This document shows positions 20,650 to 32,745 of a stretch of 64,000 bases of DNA, in pieces. The position numbers and the translations under genes are program-made. How positions within the stretch are numbered: position 1 is the first letter of the stretch; each line of letters starts with the position of its first letter. The notes under the pieces are model-generated. The model saw only the letters and a program-made list of their open reading frames with translations. It did no database searches and was not told the DNA's origin. This DNA is from Muscardinus avellanarius (lineage: Eukaryota > Chordata > Mammalia > Rodentia > Gliridae), in the NCBI GenBank assembly GCA_963383645.1, contig OY726558.1:184195634-184259633 (forward strand), given 5' to 3'.

Positions 20650-21008
20650 ATTTTTGTTTTTGATTGTTTTAAAATATACTTTTACTTGCACATTACAATG
20701 ATGTATCATGAGATTCAGTGTGACTTAAACATGCAAGCACAGAGCACTTGGTGTATGCCCCGCCACATCCCAGCCCACCCACCTCCACTCCCCGAACATG
20801 GCAACTTCATATAAGTACAAAGCATTATTTGAACTATTTCTTTCATCAATCGTCCTTTCTCTCCCCTACCTCCCTTCCCAAACCCCTTCCATATTTAACT
20901 ATGATATCCTTATTTATTTGAAATCTGTTTGTTTCTATTTTCTTTCTAGTTTCCACATATGAGAAAAAAACATTATGGTTGAGTAAAATCCCATTGTGTG
21001 TGTGTGTG

Positions 21009-21043
<35 letters not shown>

Positions 21044-21290
21044 TGTGTTTAAATGTAACATGTTCTTTATCTTTTTGTCTGGTGGTGGACACCTAGTTTG
21101 GTTCCATAGTTAGACTACTGCGAATTGTGCTGCTGTAATTGTGTATATTCATGTATCACTAGAGTAATCTAACTTTAGTTGTTTTGGAAAGATACTGAGG
21201 AGTGCTATAGCTGAGTCATATGCTGATTTCATTCCTAGTCTTTTGAGGAATCTCCATACTCTTTTACACAGGCGATCTTCCTTCCTTTTC
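20650..21290 (-). mobile_element. L1 3' end, 5' truncated
   Basis: TTTTACTTGCACATTACAAT, GAGATTCAGTGTGACTT, a C-rich block, then TCCACATATGAGAAAAAAAC and GTGGACACCTAGTTTGG match the L1 3' UTR and ORF2 end in minus orientation. A (TG)n run at 20995-21043 sits inside it. Confidence 0.8.
20995..21043. repeat. (TG)n microsatellite inside L1 3' end
   Basis: TG repeat with one CG interruption, grown within the L1 fragment. Confidence 0.95.
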
Positions 21291-21847
21291 ATGTATAGGC
21301 AATTTAAATGATTCCCCTAGCAGCTGGAAAATGCCATCCTTAGCCACAGAAGAGGGCAGGCAAGTTCACTTTATAGGGAGCATTTAGGAAAGTAAAGGCT
21401 GACTTCCACATTGAGGACAAACGTTAAAGAAGAAAGCAAGCTACATACAGATCCTACCCCGAGAGCCATGTCATAAAGGATAATTGCTATAATACCAAAG
21501 TACAATTCCAGATTCTTAAGGTACATTTAAAATAAAGCACAGTCTAATTTACACAGTCCAGTCCTTTGTAATTTTGACCACAATGTTTCAAAGAATACTG
21601 CTTTCAAAATGTGACTTTGGCTACTTATCCATGACACTAGCTATAATAAAATCCTCCTTCAGTAAAATAATAGTGCAACATACAGGGTGTAATAAACCTG
21701 CTTAGATTAACTTCTTTTACACAAGTTATATAGCACTTGTTTGCAAATATTAATTGTATTAATTACCAAGATAATGTGAGTGAAAATATCTAATAGGAAT
21801 TATGATTAAATGTTGGTAATTTAAGTCAATAAAGGAAATAATAGGTA
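21291..21847. other. Unique AT-rich DNA with TAAT/octamer-like cluster
   Basis: No repeat seen. At 21739-21765 a TTTGCAAAT motif is followed within 20 bases by TAATTG and ATTAATTA, which are POU- and homeodomain-type sequences. Short motifs like these are expected by chance in AT-rich DNA, so a conserved element is only a possibility. Confidence 0.35.
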
Positions 21848-22082
21848 GGGAGTGGGTATATGGTTTCTGGTATCAGTATCCCAGCTCTACCATTTACCAA
21901 AGGTGGGAATTTTAACAAGTCACTTAAGTGTTCAAATCCTTCAGTTTCTTCAAATGTAAAGTCAGAATAATCTCAACAGAACTGATCTCCTGGTGACTTG
22001 TGAATAGTGAATGAGTTCATATAGGTGCATTAGAATAATGCCTGGCACATGGTAAGAACCATGCAAATATCAGCTATTCATT
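21848..22082 (+). mobile_element. MIR SINE, near full length
   Basis: The MIR order is clear: CCCAGCTCTACCATTTACCA, AACAAGTCACTTAAG, CTTCAGTTTCTTCAAATGTAAA, GTGAATGAGTTCATATAGG and AATGCCTGGCACATGGTAAG. It is one of the best preserved ancient repeats here. Confidence 0.85.
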
Positions 22083-22478
22083 TCCATATACACATCACAT
22101 ATTTCTATATATGTTCCATAGTCATAAACAGACATTCTCAAAACTCTCTAGATCTCTTAAAATATATAACTGCATGGTGTTACCACTAATTCCAATTAAT
22201 ATCTTCTTGTCCCTTACAATTAATCTAGCAAATTTGTGTTCATATTAGAGTCACTGCTTCGCATTCTTTTATTACAGAAGCAAGTTTAGGAGAAGAGAGA
22301 AGGGTTGGATTTTTTGTGTCAAGAGCATATTCACTTTTACCCAATTCAGTAAATCAGTCTCAGCTTTGGAATCTGAGTCTCAGAGGAGATAAACTTAAGG
22401 ATGATTAACCAGGAAAAGAGAACACACTGGGTGAAACATTATCTGAATTGACCATTGTGACTGAACAACCAAATCATT
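22083..22478. other. Unique DNA
   Basis: No feature recognised. Confidence 0.4.
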
Positions 22479-22479
22479 A

Positions 22480-23109
22480 CACAAGTATCTTTATTTTATT
22501 TTATTTTATTGGTGCATTGTAATTATACATCATAGGGAAGTCTAGAATGACAGAAATATGCATACATATGTCATTCATTGTGTGTTTTCCTCTGGGTCCT
22601 TCTCTGATATAAATATTACCCGAGGGGGGAATATTCATATATAAACAAAAGGTTACATGAATAGTTTGCATTATGATATCTCTCCTTTTTCCTCCATACC
22701 TCCCTCTCCTTAAATTCCTCTACCCCATCCCACTAATGTCTCCCTTACTTATCTGAAGTCCTTTATGTTTCCCAGTTTTTCTTTAGCTTCTGCACATGAG
22801 TAAAAATATACATTTCTTTACTTACAGTGACTGGCTAATTTCATTTAGCATAATATTTGAGTTCCATACATTTTTATTGCAAATAACACAGTGTTCTTTT
22901 AATGGCTAGGTAAAATTCTGTTCTTTCTATATATATGCTATAATTTGTGATCCATTCGTCGTCTGTTGGTGAACACCTAGGTTGATTCCACAGTTTGGTT
23001 GGTGAATTGTGTTGCTATAAACATGGAAATGCATTTATCTCTATAGTAATCTGATTTCAATTCCTTTGGGAAGGTCCCTAAAATGGTATAGCTGGGTGCA
23101 CAAGTATCT
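22480..23109 (-). mobile_element. 5'-truncated L1 with perfect 11-bp TSD
   Basis: CACAAGTATCT occurs at 22480-22490 and 23099-23109. Between them lies a minus-strand L1 3' end of about 608 bp: (TTTTA)n tail, ATTGGTGCATTGTAATTATA terminus, C-rich 3' UTR, and the ORF2 end (GTGAACACCTAGGTTGATTC). A typical dead-on-arrival insertion. Confidence 0.92.
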
Positions 23110-25055
23110 ACTTTTTCCTGTTACCTATTTCCTCATGTACACTATTGATCTTAGAGACTCCCTTGACTTAGTTGCTGATATTTTGTAAAGTTTAAGAAGG
23201 TAGTTTGACCCTTCAATGAGCATCTAGAAATAAATAAAATTCATCACTAGTGTCTTCAAAAACAGTTAAAATATGATGCAAATATGTAACACAGCAATAG
23301 CTATTAAGATTCCCCTTCATGTACCTGTTATCCAGTTCTCCAAATCTTCCCAGGTCCCAGAAATTCCTCTTAGAAGTTTCCTATTTACTCCTGCACGCTT
23401 CTCTCCCAGGCACACCCTACCTTCTTCACATGGCCCCTTGATACATCAGCTCCAGTCAGGGAAATAGGTGCTGTGCTTGTAGGATGTTCTGTTAGTCCAT
23501 TTGGGTGCTTCCAGTTTGCTCCCCCAACCTCCAGTTCTGAAAAGTCACCTGGAAACATAGCTCTCCAAATGCTAAGTCATGTTGTGCATCTCTTCCTATA
23601 GATGGAAGAAGGTAGATTCATGGCTTCCAAACATATCTTAAGACTTCAAAATCACCTGCATTTTTATAAACATAGAGAACTTGAAACTCCTGAAACATAA
23701 GCAAAACAAGTTTTGCTTGGACTCTCTTATTTGGCCAATAGGATACAATGTTTACTTCAACACAGGTCCAGCACTAGGTTCCAGTAGAGGAGAATTAAAT
23801 ATTTTCACATAATTTTTTTCTCAGTTTTCACAAAAGCAGGTGACACCCCTCAAATCTGTAACAGACTTCATTCCACATTGTTTTTCAAATGTAGTAAAAT
23901 AGCACCGCACTTAAAACTGACAACATTTATTCAAGAAGGATTATTTACACAATAGGCTTATTACTGCTTTTTTGTGTAGGAAAACAGATTTAGCTGCATG
24001 GTAGACCATCTTACATGTTAGAATACTACAAGGAAACTTTCAGAACATGAGAGTTTACTGATGATTGGTTTAATGCTAAACACTGTGCTCCCGCAGAAAA
24101 ACAATTAAATATCACTAAATACCAAATTTCCAATCTGGTGACAGGAAGGTATCAACCAATGTCATTTTTCAATAGAGCTGTCTCAGATTCTCACATACCA
24201 GAATGCAGCCGATTGCATTAGCATGAGGCTTGACTCATTTGCTTTCTGTGTCTCATCTATTAAGTCTGGAATAGCTCTTATCTTTTTAAAGTAATACATC
24301 CATGACAACTACTCATGTAAAATAAAATAGAATTGTGTTATGCTGAAATTTGTTTATAAAATGCCCCTTTGCCCAAGAGCTACTTTTTTCAAAAGTTTCT
24401 ATAGAAGCGTTTTATCTAATGGTTTCTGAAACTAATAGATTACTAAAGATAAAAGGTGATGGAAATAGCCACTTGATTTGATTTTTAAGCAATCATTTGT
24501 ATGTAGTTTTCTATTAAATTTTAACTTATATAAAATACATTTTATATTGGAAAAACTTCACTGATGTATTGTTTCTTTGCTGTGAAAAGAAATCATGGAT
24601 ACATGCTAGGCTAACTATACTGCTAAAATCCAATGTTTATTTGCATATATTAGTCTGTGTTGATGAATATAGAGAAATCATCATTTTATCAAAAGTCAAA
24701 GTAATATAGAATATATGTTGAACCCCATTATAGTTTAACGTTTATCATTAAATCTAAAGCATTATATAGAATTAACTTCTTTATTATAATAATTATAGTA
24801 TCTATTGCTGTGTTTTATCAGTTGTGGTAATACAAGTTTTTCTCTGACATTACCATTCAATTTCAGATAAATTAAATTGATGTTAACAGTCTAATTACAT
24901 CCCGAACACTTTCATTTAACAGTGTAATCTATCTCTTGTGGATCGAGACATTTTCATATAAGGAGAATAGTTTGAGGTGGTCTTTATAACTGTACATTAA
25001 ATACTAATAAACTTTCTATCATTCCCACCCAATATATACTTTTTTATTTAAAAAT
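23110..25055. other. Repeat-free block, about 1.9 kb
   Basis: The longest repeat-poor block so far. The 24040-24300 and 24640-24960 parts look compositionally even, with an ATTTGCATAT octamer-like site near 24636-24650 and several TAAT sites. It may hold conserved non-coding elements; no coding signal is seen. Confidence 0.4.
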
Positions 25056-25060
25056 AAATA

Positions 25061-25266
25061 AGCTGGACATGGTGGTGCATGCCTGTAATCCTAGTACTTT
25101 GGAGGGTGAGTCAGGCGTATGACAGGCTCAGTGATAGCCTCAGGAACTTAGAGAGACCCTTCACAATAGAGTGAGACCCTGTTTCATAATAAAAAAAATT
25201 AATAATATAAAGCTGGGAGAGTAGTTCAGAGTCATAATGCCCCTGTGTTCAATCCATAGTACTATA
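25061..25266 (+). mobile_element. B1-dID-like SINE, subfamily A
   Basis: AGCTGGACATGGTGGTGCAT head, B1 half, ID half with GTGTTCAATCCATAG in the B-box place. Moderately diverged. Confidence 0.88.
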
Positions 25267-25424
25267 AAGCAAATAAAAGCAAAACTTAAAAACAATAATA
25301 AAATAAATAAAAGTATAATGAATCCTGATACACTCCAGTTACAGAACAAAATATCTTGTGTTTTTATCATGTTATTACCAAGTATTTAGGAAAAACAATT
25401 TTCTCAATAGACAAAGTAACATTT

Positions 25425-25540
25425 TGAATTGGGTAAGGGCTAACTGGGTGATGTGTGCATGTATGTCTCCACCATCTTGTATCCCACTAAGATGTATGAC
25501 TACTATGCACCAATAAAAAAAATTAAAAAATTACACATTT
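25425..25540 (+). mobile_element. L1 3' terminal fragment
   Basis: GAATTGGGTAAGGGCTAACT through TATGCACCAATAAAAAA is the last 100 or so bases of an L1 on the plus strand, ending in an A-rich tail. A very similar fragment lies at 37965-38068. Confidence 0.8.
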
Positions 25541-26158
25541 TTTGATACTTTAAATAAAAACAATTCTCAAATAAAGTGTGCTTCTATCATATGAAATGTG
25601 CTTTCTAGGTGCTAGCTGTTCAAACAGGCACTTTGGAGGTAATCATTTCCAGCGTTACAAGTAAACGGGAATTCAAAGCTGCCCATGTTCCCTTTGTCCA
25701 ACTGGCTTCCATCTGTGAGCTGCATTGTGTGAGTCTACCCATCGAACCAGAGGTCTAAGTCATCGGTTTCCCAAAAAATGAAAGCACATAACTGGAGCTT
25801 GCTTATTACTGTCTTTATTCATTAGCTAGTGACAGTTCAGACATATTGATAATCAAAGTTCATATTCGGCAATATAAGGGAAAAATACATTAAATACCTA
25901 TATATTGAGGCATGACACCTCATAGTATTCTTTCATTCACTTTTAAACAAGAAAAACAATATTCTTCATTTCATTTTAAGATTCACAAAACATACTGGAG
26001 TCTAAAAATGCCTTAAGTATTTACAAATTAACTAGATTTGTATCTCCATCATCAAGTTTTATAGACAATAATGTAAAGGGAATAGGTCTTGAAGAAAATC
26101 AACACAGTGCTACCGAAGTCTTGCAAATCGGCATATCTAATATTCTACTTAAAGACAA
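25541..26158. other. Unique DNA
   Basis: No repeat recognised. The 25600-25780 part is less AT-rich, with several CpGs and a GGGAATTCAAAGCTGCCCAT block; a conserved element is possible. Confidence 0.4.
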
Positions 26159-26159
26159 G

Positions 26160-26368
26160 GAAAATAGACTTCACTGAGTGATGATTTTATACCAGGTATT
26201 TTACCTTTATTTGCTTTTTTATCTGATAAAGATTGCTATTTTAAATTCTATATTTTAAAAATGAAGAGATGGAATCTGAGTGGTTAAGATCTTTGTCCAG
26301 GGTCATGCAAATAAAATCAGCCAATCTAATTTTAAGGTCATACTTCTTCCACTCTATGATACTATCAT
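26160..26368 (-). mobile_element. MIR SINE
   Basis: Minus-strand MIR pattern: AAAATGAAGAGATGGAATCTGA, GGTTAAGATCTTTGTCCAGG, GTCATGCAAATAAAATCAG. Diverged. Confidence 0.55.
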
Positions 26369-28434
26369 ATACACAAAACTTTTGCATGTTCCATAGTCAG
26401 GAGTCAATGTTCTTAGTGCTTTGTACACAGTCCTAATTAGAAGAATGAGTTAATGACATTCAGTGAAGTCTTCCTACCTTCAAACTATGAAGAAATTTTT
26501 AGCAGTAAATTGAAAACTTGGATGAACACAGAATGGTAAAAGCATAATAATTTATGAGTACATTTTATTTCAGTAAAGTATGTAGAAATGCACATTCATT
26601 TGTCAAAAAGCCTACCAGTTGGAATTTTACTTTATTTTTCCCATATAAACATGATATATTTTTCTTTAAAATTCTCTTAAGATTGCTTTGAAGCTATATT
26701 AGTCTATATTTTACCCTCTTATTTAGAAGTTGTTTCTCCATTTTCTAATTTGATGTGAACTTTTTAGTGACAAATATTGAGTTTACTTCCTCATGTAGTC
26801 AGTTGTATAGAGTCAATATTTCTATTCAGTCACTTTAACACTTACACTAAATTATATAATTACAGTATCAATAAATAAAAACTAGTTGGTTAGGAAATAG
26901 CTATAATTCAACTGATGGGAGTGGAAATCTACATGAGTGTAGACTAGGCTACTGTTCAAACGACCTCAAATTAGAAGATATCTTAGAAGCTAGAAGGAAA
27001 ATTTACAACACCAAAGATAAGCCGTAAGGTGCTACTCACTATGGACAAACTAATTTTCCTGAAAGAATTTAGTAATAGTCCCTAGGGAAGATGATTCTAT
27101 GCTATGAAATTGGTAGGTAGTTATCACTTTATAAATCAGAAGTAGCCTTCTCTTCTAAGTACAAATCAAAGTGTATATAGAGACACATAGAACTTGACTT
27201 GAGAAAAGACTGCTTCCAATTTTCCAAACTCCCCTTTATTTTCTATAACTTAAAGGAATCAGAGATACAGAAAAGGATACTGAATAGGATAATATTGAAA
27301 AGAAGCTGAGGCCGCCAGATTATTACATCATGGCCCGTGGGTTTTAAGAGACCTAAGAGAATTAAAAGTTTCAAAAGTATTGATCATGGTCCTTGAAGAG
27401 GCTAAGGCATTAGCCTTAGCAAACAAATGCAATTGTACTCAAATACATTTCAACTTTTCCATGACTTTCATGATAGTCGTCTGGCTGCTGTGGTTGGGTC
27501 TTTCACAGTAATAGAATAAATAATAATCCATAAATGTTCTAATGCATACTCTTTCCTCGGCCTGCAAAAATAAAAATTTATTCTCTAGCTGTACTGATGC
27601 ATTTTGAACTTATCCTCCAGTTCCCAAACAAACAAACAAAAAAAGCCAAAATTGTAAAAGCTATCTAGTAGAATGCCAACAACAACAAGGCAAATATGTG
27701 AATAATATTCAAGAGATCTTCATATTTATAATATTGACTCAATTTAGGATTTATTTTGTGAAAGGCCCTTTGTCCTTTTAGTTATAGTTTAAATCATCGC
27801 ATTATATTCTAGTCTATCCAAAAAACTACAATGCATAACCAATACTGAATGGAACATTGAAATTCTCCATGATTGACCTTTCAGATCTAGTATATTAGCA
27901 AAACTTTCAGGAAGTCTTTGATACCACCTGCAAAGACAGCTGTCACAGAGGTTGATAAACCTTTGATACTTGGCTGCATCTTTTTTGAAAGAATGAGGAG
28001 GTCTCTGCTCACATCACCTATTCACACATAGTGGACACTGACATTGCCTTCAAGTTTATGTAAAAAAGTCGTGCTTTTAATCTTGTTCCCAGTGCTATAA
28101 ATTTTCCTAGGTCCAGATTTCCTTAAGATGTGATGATATTTAAAATATATTTTTGTGTTACAACTTCATCTTGTGTATAGTAAACCTATCACCATTATAC
28201 CAGTCTTCAGAATTTTTAAGCAAATGGAATTCATCACTTTAATCATATAATCGATATAGCAATGACCCAGTTAGGCACAAGATTTCAAGGAAGATTATGG
28301 CTGCTGGCTGTGATGGGTAGCAGGCTGTTCCCTCTCGAAACAGGTCGATGTATTTTTCCTAGAAAATATGAATGTTTGGTCATATGACCAAGGAGAATTA
28401 AGATACAGATAGAATTGGTGCTGTGGATCAACTG
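26369..28434. other. Repeat-poor block, about 2 kb
   Basis: No clear repeat or gene. An ATGGCCCGTGGG segment near 27330 is faintly like a ribosomal-protein start but does not extend. A short (AAAC)n run lies near 27627. Confidence 0.4.
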
Positions 28435-28795
28435 ATGTTAAAATAAGAAGATTATCCTGGATGGAGTGGGTGGGTCTACTGGAACTATAAGGGTCATTAA
28501 AAGGCAAAGAAAAAAAGAGTCAGGTTCAGTGTGATGTGATGTGAAAATCATGGACCCCTGGGTGCTGGCAAGAAGAGTGGGACAGCCTGCAGGGCCACCA
28601 TGGCAGGGAAATGAAATTTTCCCTTGTGCCTCCAGAAGGAACACAGTGCTGCTGATATCTTGACTTTAGACCATACAGACCTGTGGTGAGCCTGTGGACC
28701 ACAGCACTTGAGGATATGAAGTTTGGTGTTGTTTTTAGCCACTAAGTCTGTGGCAACAGCTTATGACATCAACATAATATTAATACATCAGTTTC
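28435..28795 (+). mobile_element. MaLR/MLT-like ancient LTR remnant
   Basis: TATCTTGACTTTAGACC near its end, followed by GTTTTTAGCCACTAAGTCTG and GGCAACAGCTTATGACATC, follows the 3' end pattern of the mammalian MLT-type LTR repeats. Frames in it are chance. Confidence 0.4.
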
Positions 28796-28984
28796 TGGCC
28801 ATTACTTATTTGAGTCAAACAAATTTCAGTTAATGATAATAAAGAGAGAGAGAGACCCAGAATTTAATATATACTATAAGTTATTACTATGCATTACAAT
28901 GCAAAGAATGGTTTAGAGATTGGAAAAAATAAGAACAATATGCCAACCAATTTATTGACACTAATTTATAAATGCTATGAAAGA
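28796..28984. other. Unique DNA
   Basis: Nothing beyond a short (GA)n run near 28843. Confidence 0.4.
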
Positions 28985-29076
28985 GTTACAAGCATTCCTA
29001 TTTGACAGTTCACAATTACAAATATTCCTATTTGACAGTTCACAATTACAAATATTCCTATTTGACAGTTCACAAT
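28985..29076. repeat. 30-bp minisatellite, three copies
   Basis: The unit ATTCCTATTTGACAGTTCAC plus AATTACAAAT occurs three times in a row at exactly 30-base steps (GACAGTTCAC at 29004, 29034 and 29064). The last two junctions are identical; the first copy is preceded by a TTACAAGC variant. Confidence 0.95.
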
Positions 29077-29424
29077 ACTATACTAAGAATAAAATGTGCT
29101 TTGTTCCAAACCAAAATGTACAAACTTAAAGCTACAAATAAAGATCCATAGATAGTTTTAGCAGGGCTCAGCATGAAAGAATAATTTTTGGCATAAAATT
29201 ATGACATAGATTATTTTAAATTGGTTTGTTTAAAGTATATTTTTGCTAGCAGAATATTGTTTAGTTTGTTTGATTACATTTATTTAGGTTTCTAAAATTC
29301 ACAATGTCTTATTGTGACATTTAAAAAAAATTTTTACCAGCATTTTGTTTTGAAAATCATATGATAAAGAGAGCATTCATTTGCATGCTTATATCTGTGT
29401 TATTTACACAGCAAACACTTAAGA
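29077..29424. other. Unique AT-rich DNA
   Basis: No feature recognised. Confidence 0.4.
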
Positions 29425-29640
29425 GGATGAAGTGTCGGGCCACCTCTGTTTGCTATATAAGCATTGGTTCATTTGGTTCTCATAACACAGTTATGAACAC
29501 AGTTTTATTATTAATTATACCTCATAATTGAAAAAAATGAAAGCACAGAGAGATTAAAGTACTTGCCTAAGAATAGTCACCAAAAAGATAGTGGTGCCAG
29601 GATTTGGACTGCAAAGATGTATACCCTTAAATATTCTATC
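29425..29640 (-). mobile_element. MIR SINE
   Basis: GGTTCTCATAACACAG, AAAGCACAGAGAGATTAAAG, TACTTGCCTAAGAATAGTCA and GGTGCCAGGATTTGGACTGC are the minus-strand MIR core and flanks. Confidence 0.7.
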
Positions 29641-31230
29641 TCTATATCTATCATATATCTCTCTATCTAACATCTATCTCTATCATCTATCTCTAAATTA
29701 AGCATATTTTATACATTTCAAAGGCCCTGTCTTAATACCCCTCATAATGTCTTCCTGTCGAAATTATCATTCTCTCCTGTTCAAATGAGGGAAAAAGCTT
29801 AAAGATATACAACTTGTTCTAAAAACTCAATTGTACAGTACTTTTATTTTGGTAAAAGAGTACTTTGGTCATATGCAGCTTGCTTTGATGGTGCACTAGG
29901 GTGTAATCTTACACAACTACTATGTAACATGGCTGTTCATATAAGAGCCAATGAACGCCAGTCATCCTCATCCTAGAATAGTTTGTCTGTGCTAAGGAAA
30001 ATTGTCTGCCACTAAATATGGGAGTTTAGGAATAGCAGAGGAAGTTTGTACAGGTGCCCCAGTATCTTGACAGCCAGGATAGGGAACAGGTCAGAGGACA
30101 CATTTCTCCCCCAAGGAAGCAAAAGCAAATCCTGATTTGCAAGTCCAGTTTGCCATGTTATAAATGCCAAGAAGCCAGGATTCTAATGTCAATGATGTCT
30201 GCAAGGAATTGGCTTTTTCTTTAAAAAGAATCTAAAGTATATTAGTGTTTAAAAAGCAGATTTATATTACTTACTTTGGTTATAAACTGGAAAAGCACAG
30301 AACTATCAGGAGGCTGACTCCCTTTAAAAGGCTGCTATACTATATTCTTTCCTTTCTACAATCTCCTTATGATCAAATGCAGAATATTTTAGCCTGCAAT
30401 TTTCAATTTACTTCTTGTCCTCATTTGAGCTATTAAATTGGTCTCCATTTCAGCAACAGCGGAGCTGATACTAGGTCCTCAGTTATCAATGGCTGTATAG
30501 CAATCAGCTCAGATGATTTCTATCATATGTGTTTCAAGAAACACAATGTTATACACAGACTGGATGGAAGTAATATTTAAGGAAGAGCAAAATCAGAGTG
30601 CTCGATAGGATTATAAGCAAAAATCATAATCCTAAAAGTATAATATTTTAAGTTTCAAGAGTTGGCACAGTTTATAATATGTATTTGCTATAATTTCTAA
30701 GGAAATGGAGGTAAAATTTGAAAATAATTTCAAACTGAAAATGAAAAATATTAAGCATAGAAAATTATATTATTAAGCATAGAAAATTATTGTTAACTAT
30801 AGAAAATTATAAGTTACAGGTTAACATTTTGAAAATCATTCAGATCAAGCCAATTAGGATTTGAGATATATTTTTCTTTCTGGTTTACTCAGTCAGTTGT
30901 TAAGGATAATTTCCATGGGCAAGAAGAATTTAGAGTTTTCTCTCTATAAAACTTTTTAGTAGCATACAATAAAGACTATTCAACAATACTTTTAGCACAT
31001 GTGGTTCAGTAATTCAAATATAAAGAAATTTTCTTAAATTAAATTAAAGGTTGGTTTTACTGGGTTGATAAAGTTAAATTTCTATTAATATTTTATTACC
31101 ATAAAATCTTTATGTGTAAAAAAGGAAATGAAATCCTAAAATTGATACAGAAGAAGAGCCATGAACAATTAACACAGTAAGACAGACCAAATGGTCAAAA
31201 GAGTTTCAATTCAATTATATATCTTGATAT
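29641..31230. other. Unique AT-rich DNA, about 1.6 kb
   Basis: It begins with TATC/TCTA low complexity (29636-29700). A 19-base ATTAAGCATAGAAAATTAT block is repeated at about 30750-30790. No gene seen. Confidence 0.4.
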
Positions 31231-31234
31231 TTTT

Positions 31235-31475
31235 TCTATACTATGTCTACTTTTATGGTTCATAAAACATTACGGACTACATTACCAGAATCATCCTTAC
31301 AACAGCTATGCAAAGTGCCGAGGTCAAGCATCATCTCAGTTTTACCAATATGGAAACTGAAGCTCAGAGCAGTAAGTGAGGTGCCAGAAGCCCCTGAGCT
31401 GCTGAGCGACTGCTCCACATTCTTGTTCTTTGGATTCCAAGTCAAGGGCTCTTTCCGTCAAGACTTATCACCACC
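31235..31475 (-). mobile_element. MIR SINE
   Basis: CAGTTTTACCAATATGGAAA, CTGAAGCTCAGAGCAGTAAG and the following GTGCCAGAAGCCCC fit a minus-strand MIR. The 87-codon frame here is a chance reading through the repeat. Confidence 0.65.
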
Positions 31476-31704
31476 ACTGTGTAATCCTACATCTGACATA
31501 GTCTGAGAGCCATTCTCAGCCCTGAGCGTTCTTTGGGGAGGTATGTCATCAGTTGTTGCATATGTAATTTGAGAGGGAACCAGTTATGTCCTTTTCCAAA
31601 AACGTGGGATGCAAGGACTCCAAGGAGAAAAAAGTAGACTGCTGTCTCCAGTTTATGCATCCCTGCCACACTCAGGATTCCAGTTCCGTCCTCAGAATAA
31701 TAAC
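31476..31704. other. Unique DNA
   Basis: No feature recognised. Confidence 0.4.
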
Positions 31705-32260
31705 TGTGAAGCACTCTGTTAGTTAAGGTTCAGTAGAGTAGCAGAACACATAAGACACATATATGGTAACAGTGGATTTATCAAATCAGCTTACAGTTCA
31801 AAGGAACCAACAGCTGAAGTTTTGTGGGAATAACCACTATTTCAATCCCAGTTCAAGATGGAAAAACCATGAATCTCTCTGGAGAAACTATGGTGAAGGT
31901 CCAATTCAAAGACATGGAGGTCAATATATCAAATGAGAACAGATGAACTTTCTTCAGGAAGAACCATACAATCCTTCACATAGATTTCTCCTTTTATCCA
32001 GGACCTACAACTATCATTATGATGCTTCCTACAATCAGTGCTGGACCTCCGCTTTAATCTGCCACTACACAAACCAATCATCACATCAAAACACCTGAAG
32101 TCACATCATTTTAGGTGTTTCATAATCCAACCAAATTGGCAATCCAGACTATCACAAGCACCAAGAGACAGTGATCATACACAGTTCATAACAGAACTGA
32201 CTGAGGCTTGTGACTTGCATGAATGGGATGATACAAACAGGAAGTGAAAAGAGGGGCCAA
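31705..32260. mobile_element. Ancient interspersed repeat, family unnamed
   Basis: GGTTCAGTAGAGTAGCAGAAC, TTATCAAATCAGCTTACAGT, ACATGGAGGTCAATA and CCAGACTATCACAAGCACC resemble a mammal-wide repeat that starts with an 'agggttctccagagaaac' type sequence. A relative lies at 40140-40680. Confidence 0.45.
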
Positions 32261-32302
32261 GACACCTGCCAAGGTGTAAAGTGTACAGTGATAAAATGTC
32301 CT

Positions 32303-32465
32303 CTGCCCTATTTTTTTTTTTTTATTCTTTATTTTGAAACCGGGTCTCACTGAGTTGCAGAGGGCCTCACTAAGTAGCTGAGGCTGTCCGGCTGTCCGCG
32401 AACCGCGATCCTCAGGTCTCAGCCTCCTGAATGCTGGGATTACAAGCGTGCGCCACGCCCAGCTA
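32303..32465 (-). mobile_element. B1 half of a dimeric SINE
   Basis: The B1 half with linker is complete (CACTGAGTTGCAGAGGGCC, GGATTACAAGCGTGCGCCAC) but the ID half stops after GCCCTA. A GGCTGTCC block is duplicated at about 32385-32398. CpGs are well kept. Confidence 0.85.
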
Positions 32466-32469
32466 AAAG

Positions 32470-32745
32470 GAATTTAAATAACTGAGGAGAGTGACAGTGG
32501 GAGGGGACAGGGGAGGGAGGGGCAGGACAAAGAAAGAACTGATGAAAGAAACAAACCAAAGTCTGCTGTGCCCATAGATGAAGGCATCACTGCCAATCTC
32601 CCTATTATGTACAGGGCGGGGTGGAGTGGCCTAGGCGATGGAAAGAAACATACCAAGACCTGCATGCATGTCTGCTTGTATGACTTTGAACCTCACTATA
32701 ATGTTGAATGACAATGCACCAATAAAAGTATAAAAAATAATTTTT
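32470..32745 (+). mobile_element. L1 3' UTR and tail
   Basis: A G-rich block (GGGAGGGGACAGGGGAGGG) and the terminus AATGACAATGCACCAATAAAA with an A-rich tail fit a plus-strand L1 3' end. The part between is weak. Confidence 0.55.

Noticed and set aside
27325..27390. ATGGCCCGTGGG followed by Lys/Arg-rich codons, faintly like a ribosomal protein S4 start
   Set aside because: Similarity is very short, does not continue downstream and has no poly(A) or TSD, so a processed pseudogene cannot be supported.
28985..29076. Regularly spaced repeats, CRISPR-like at first sight
   Set aside because: The repeats are directly contiguous 30-bp units without spacers, in a mammalian context.
31243..31506. 87-codon frame with few rare features
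   Set aside because: It runs through a MIR copy.
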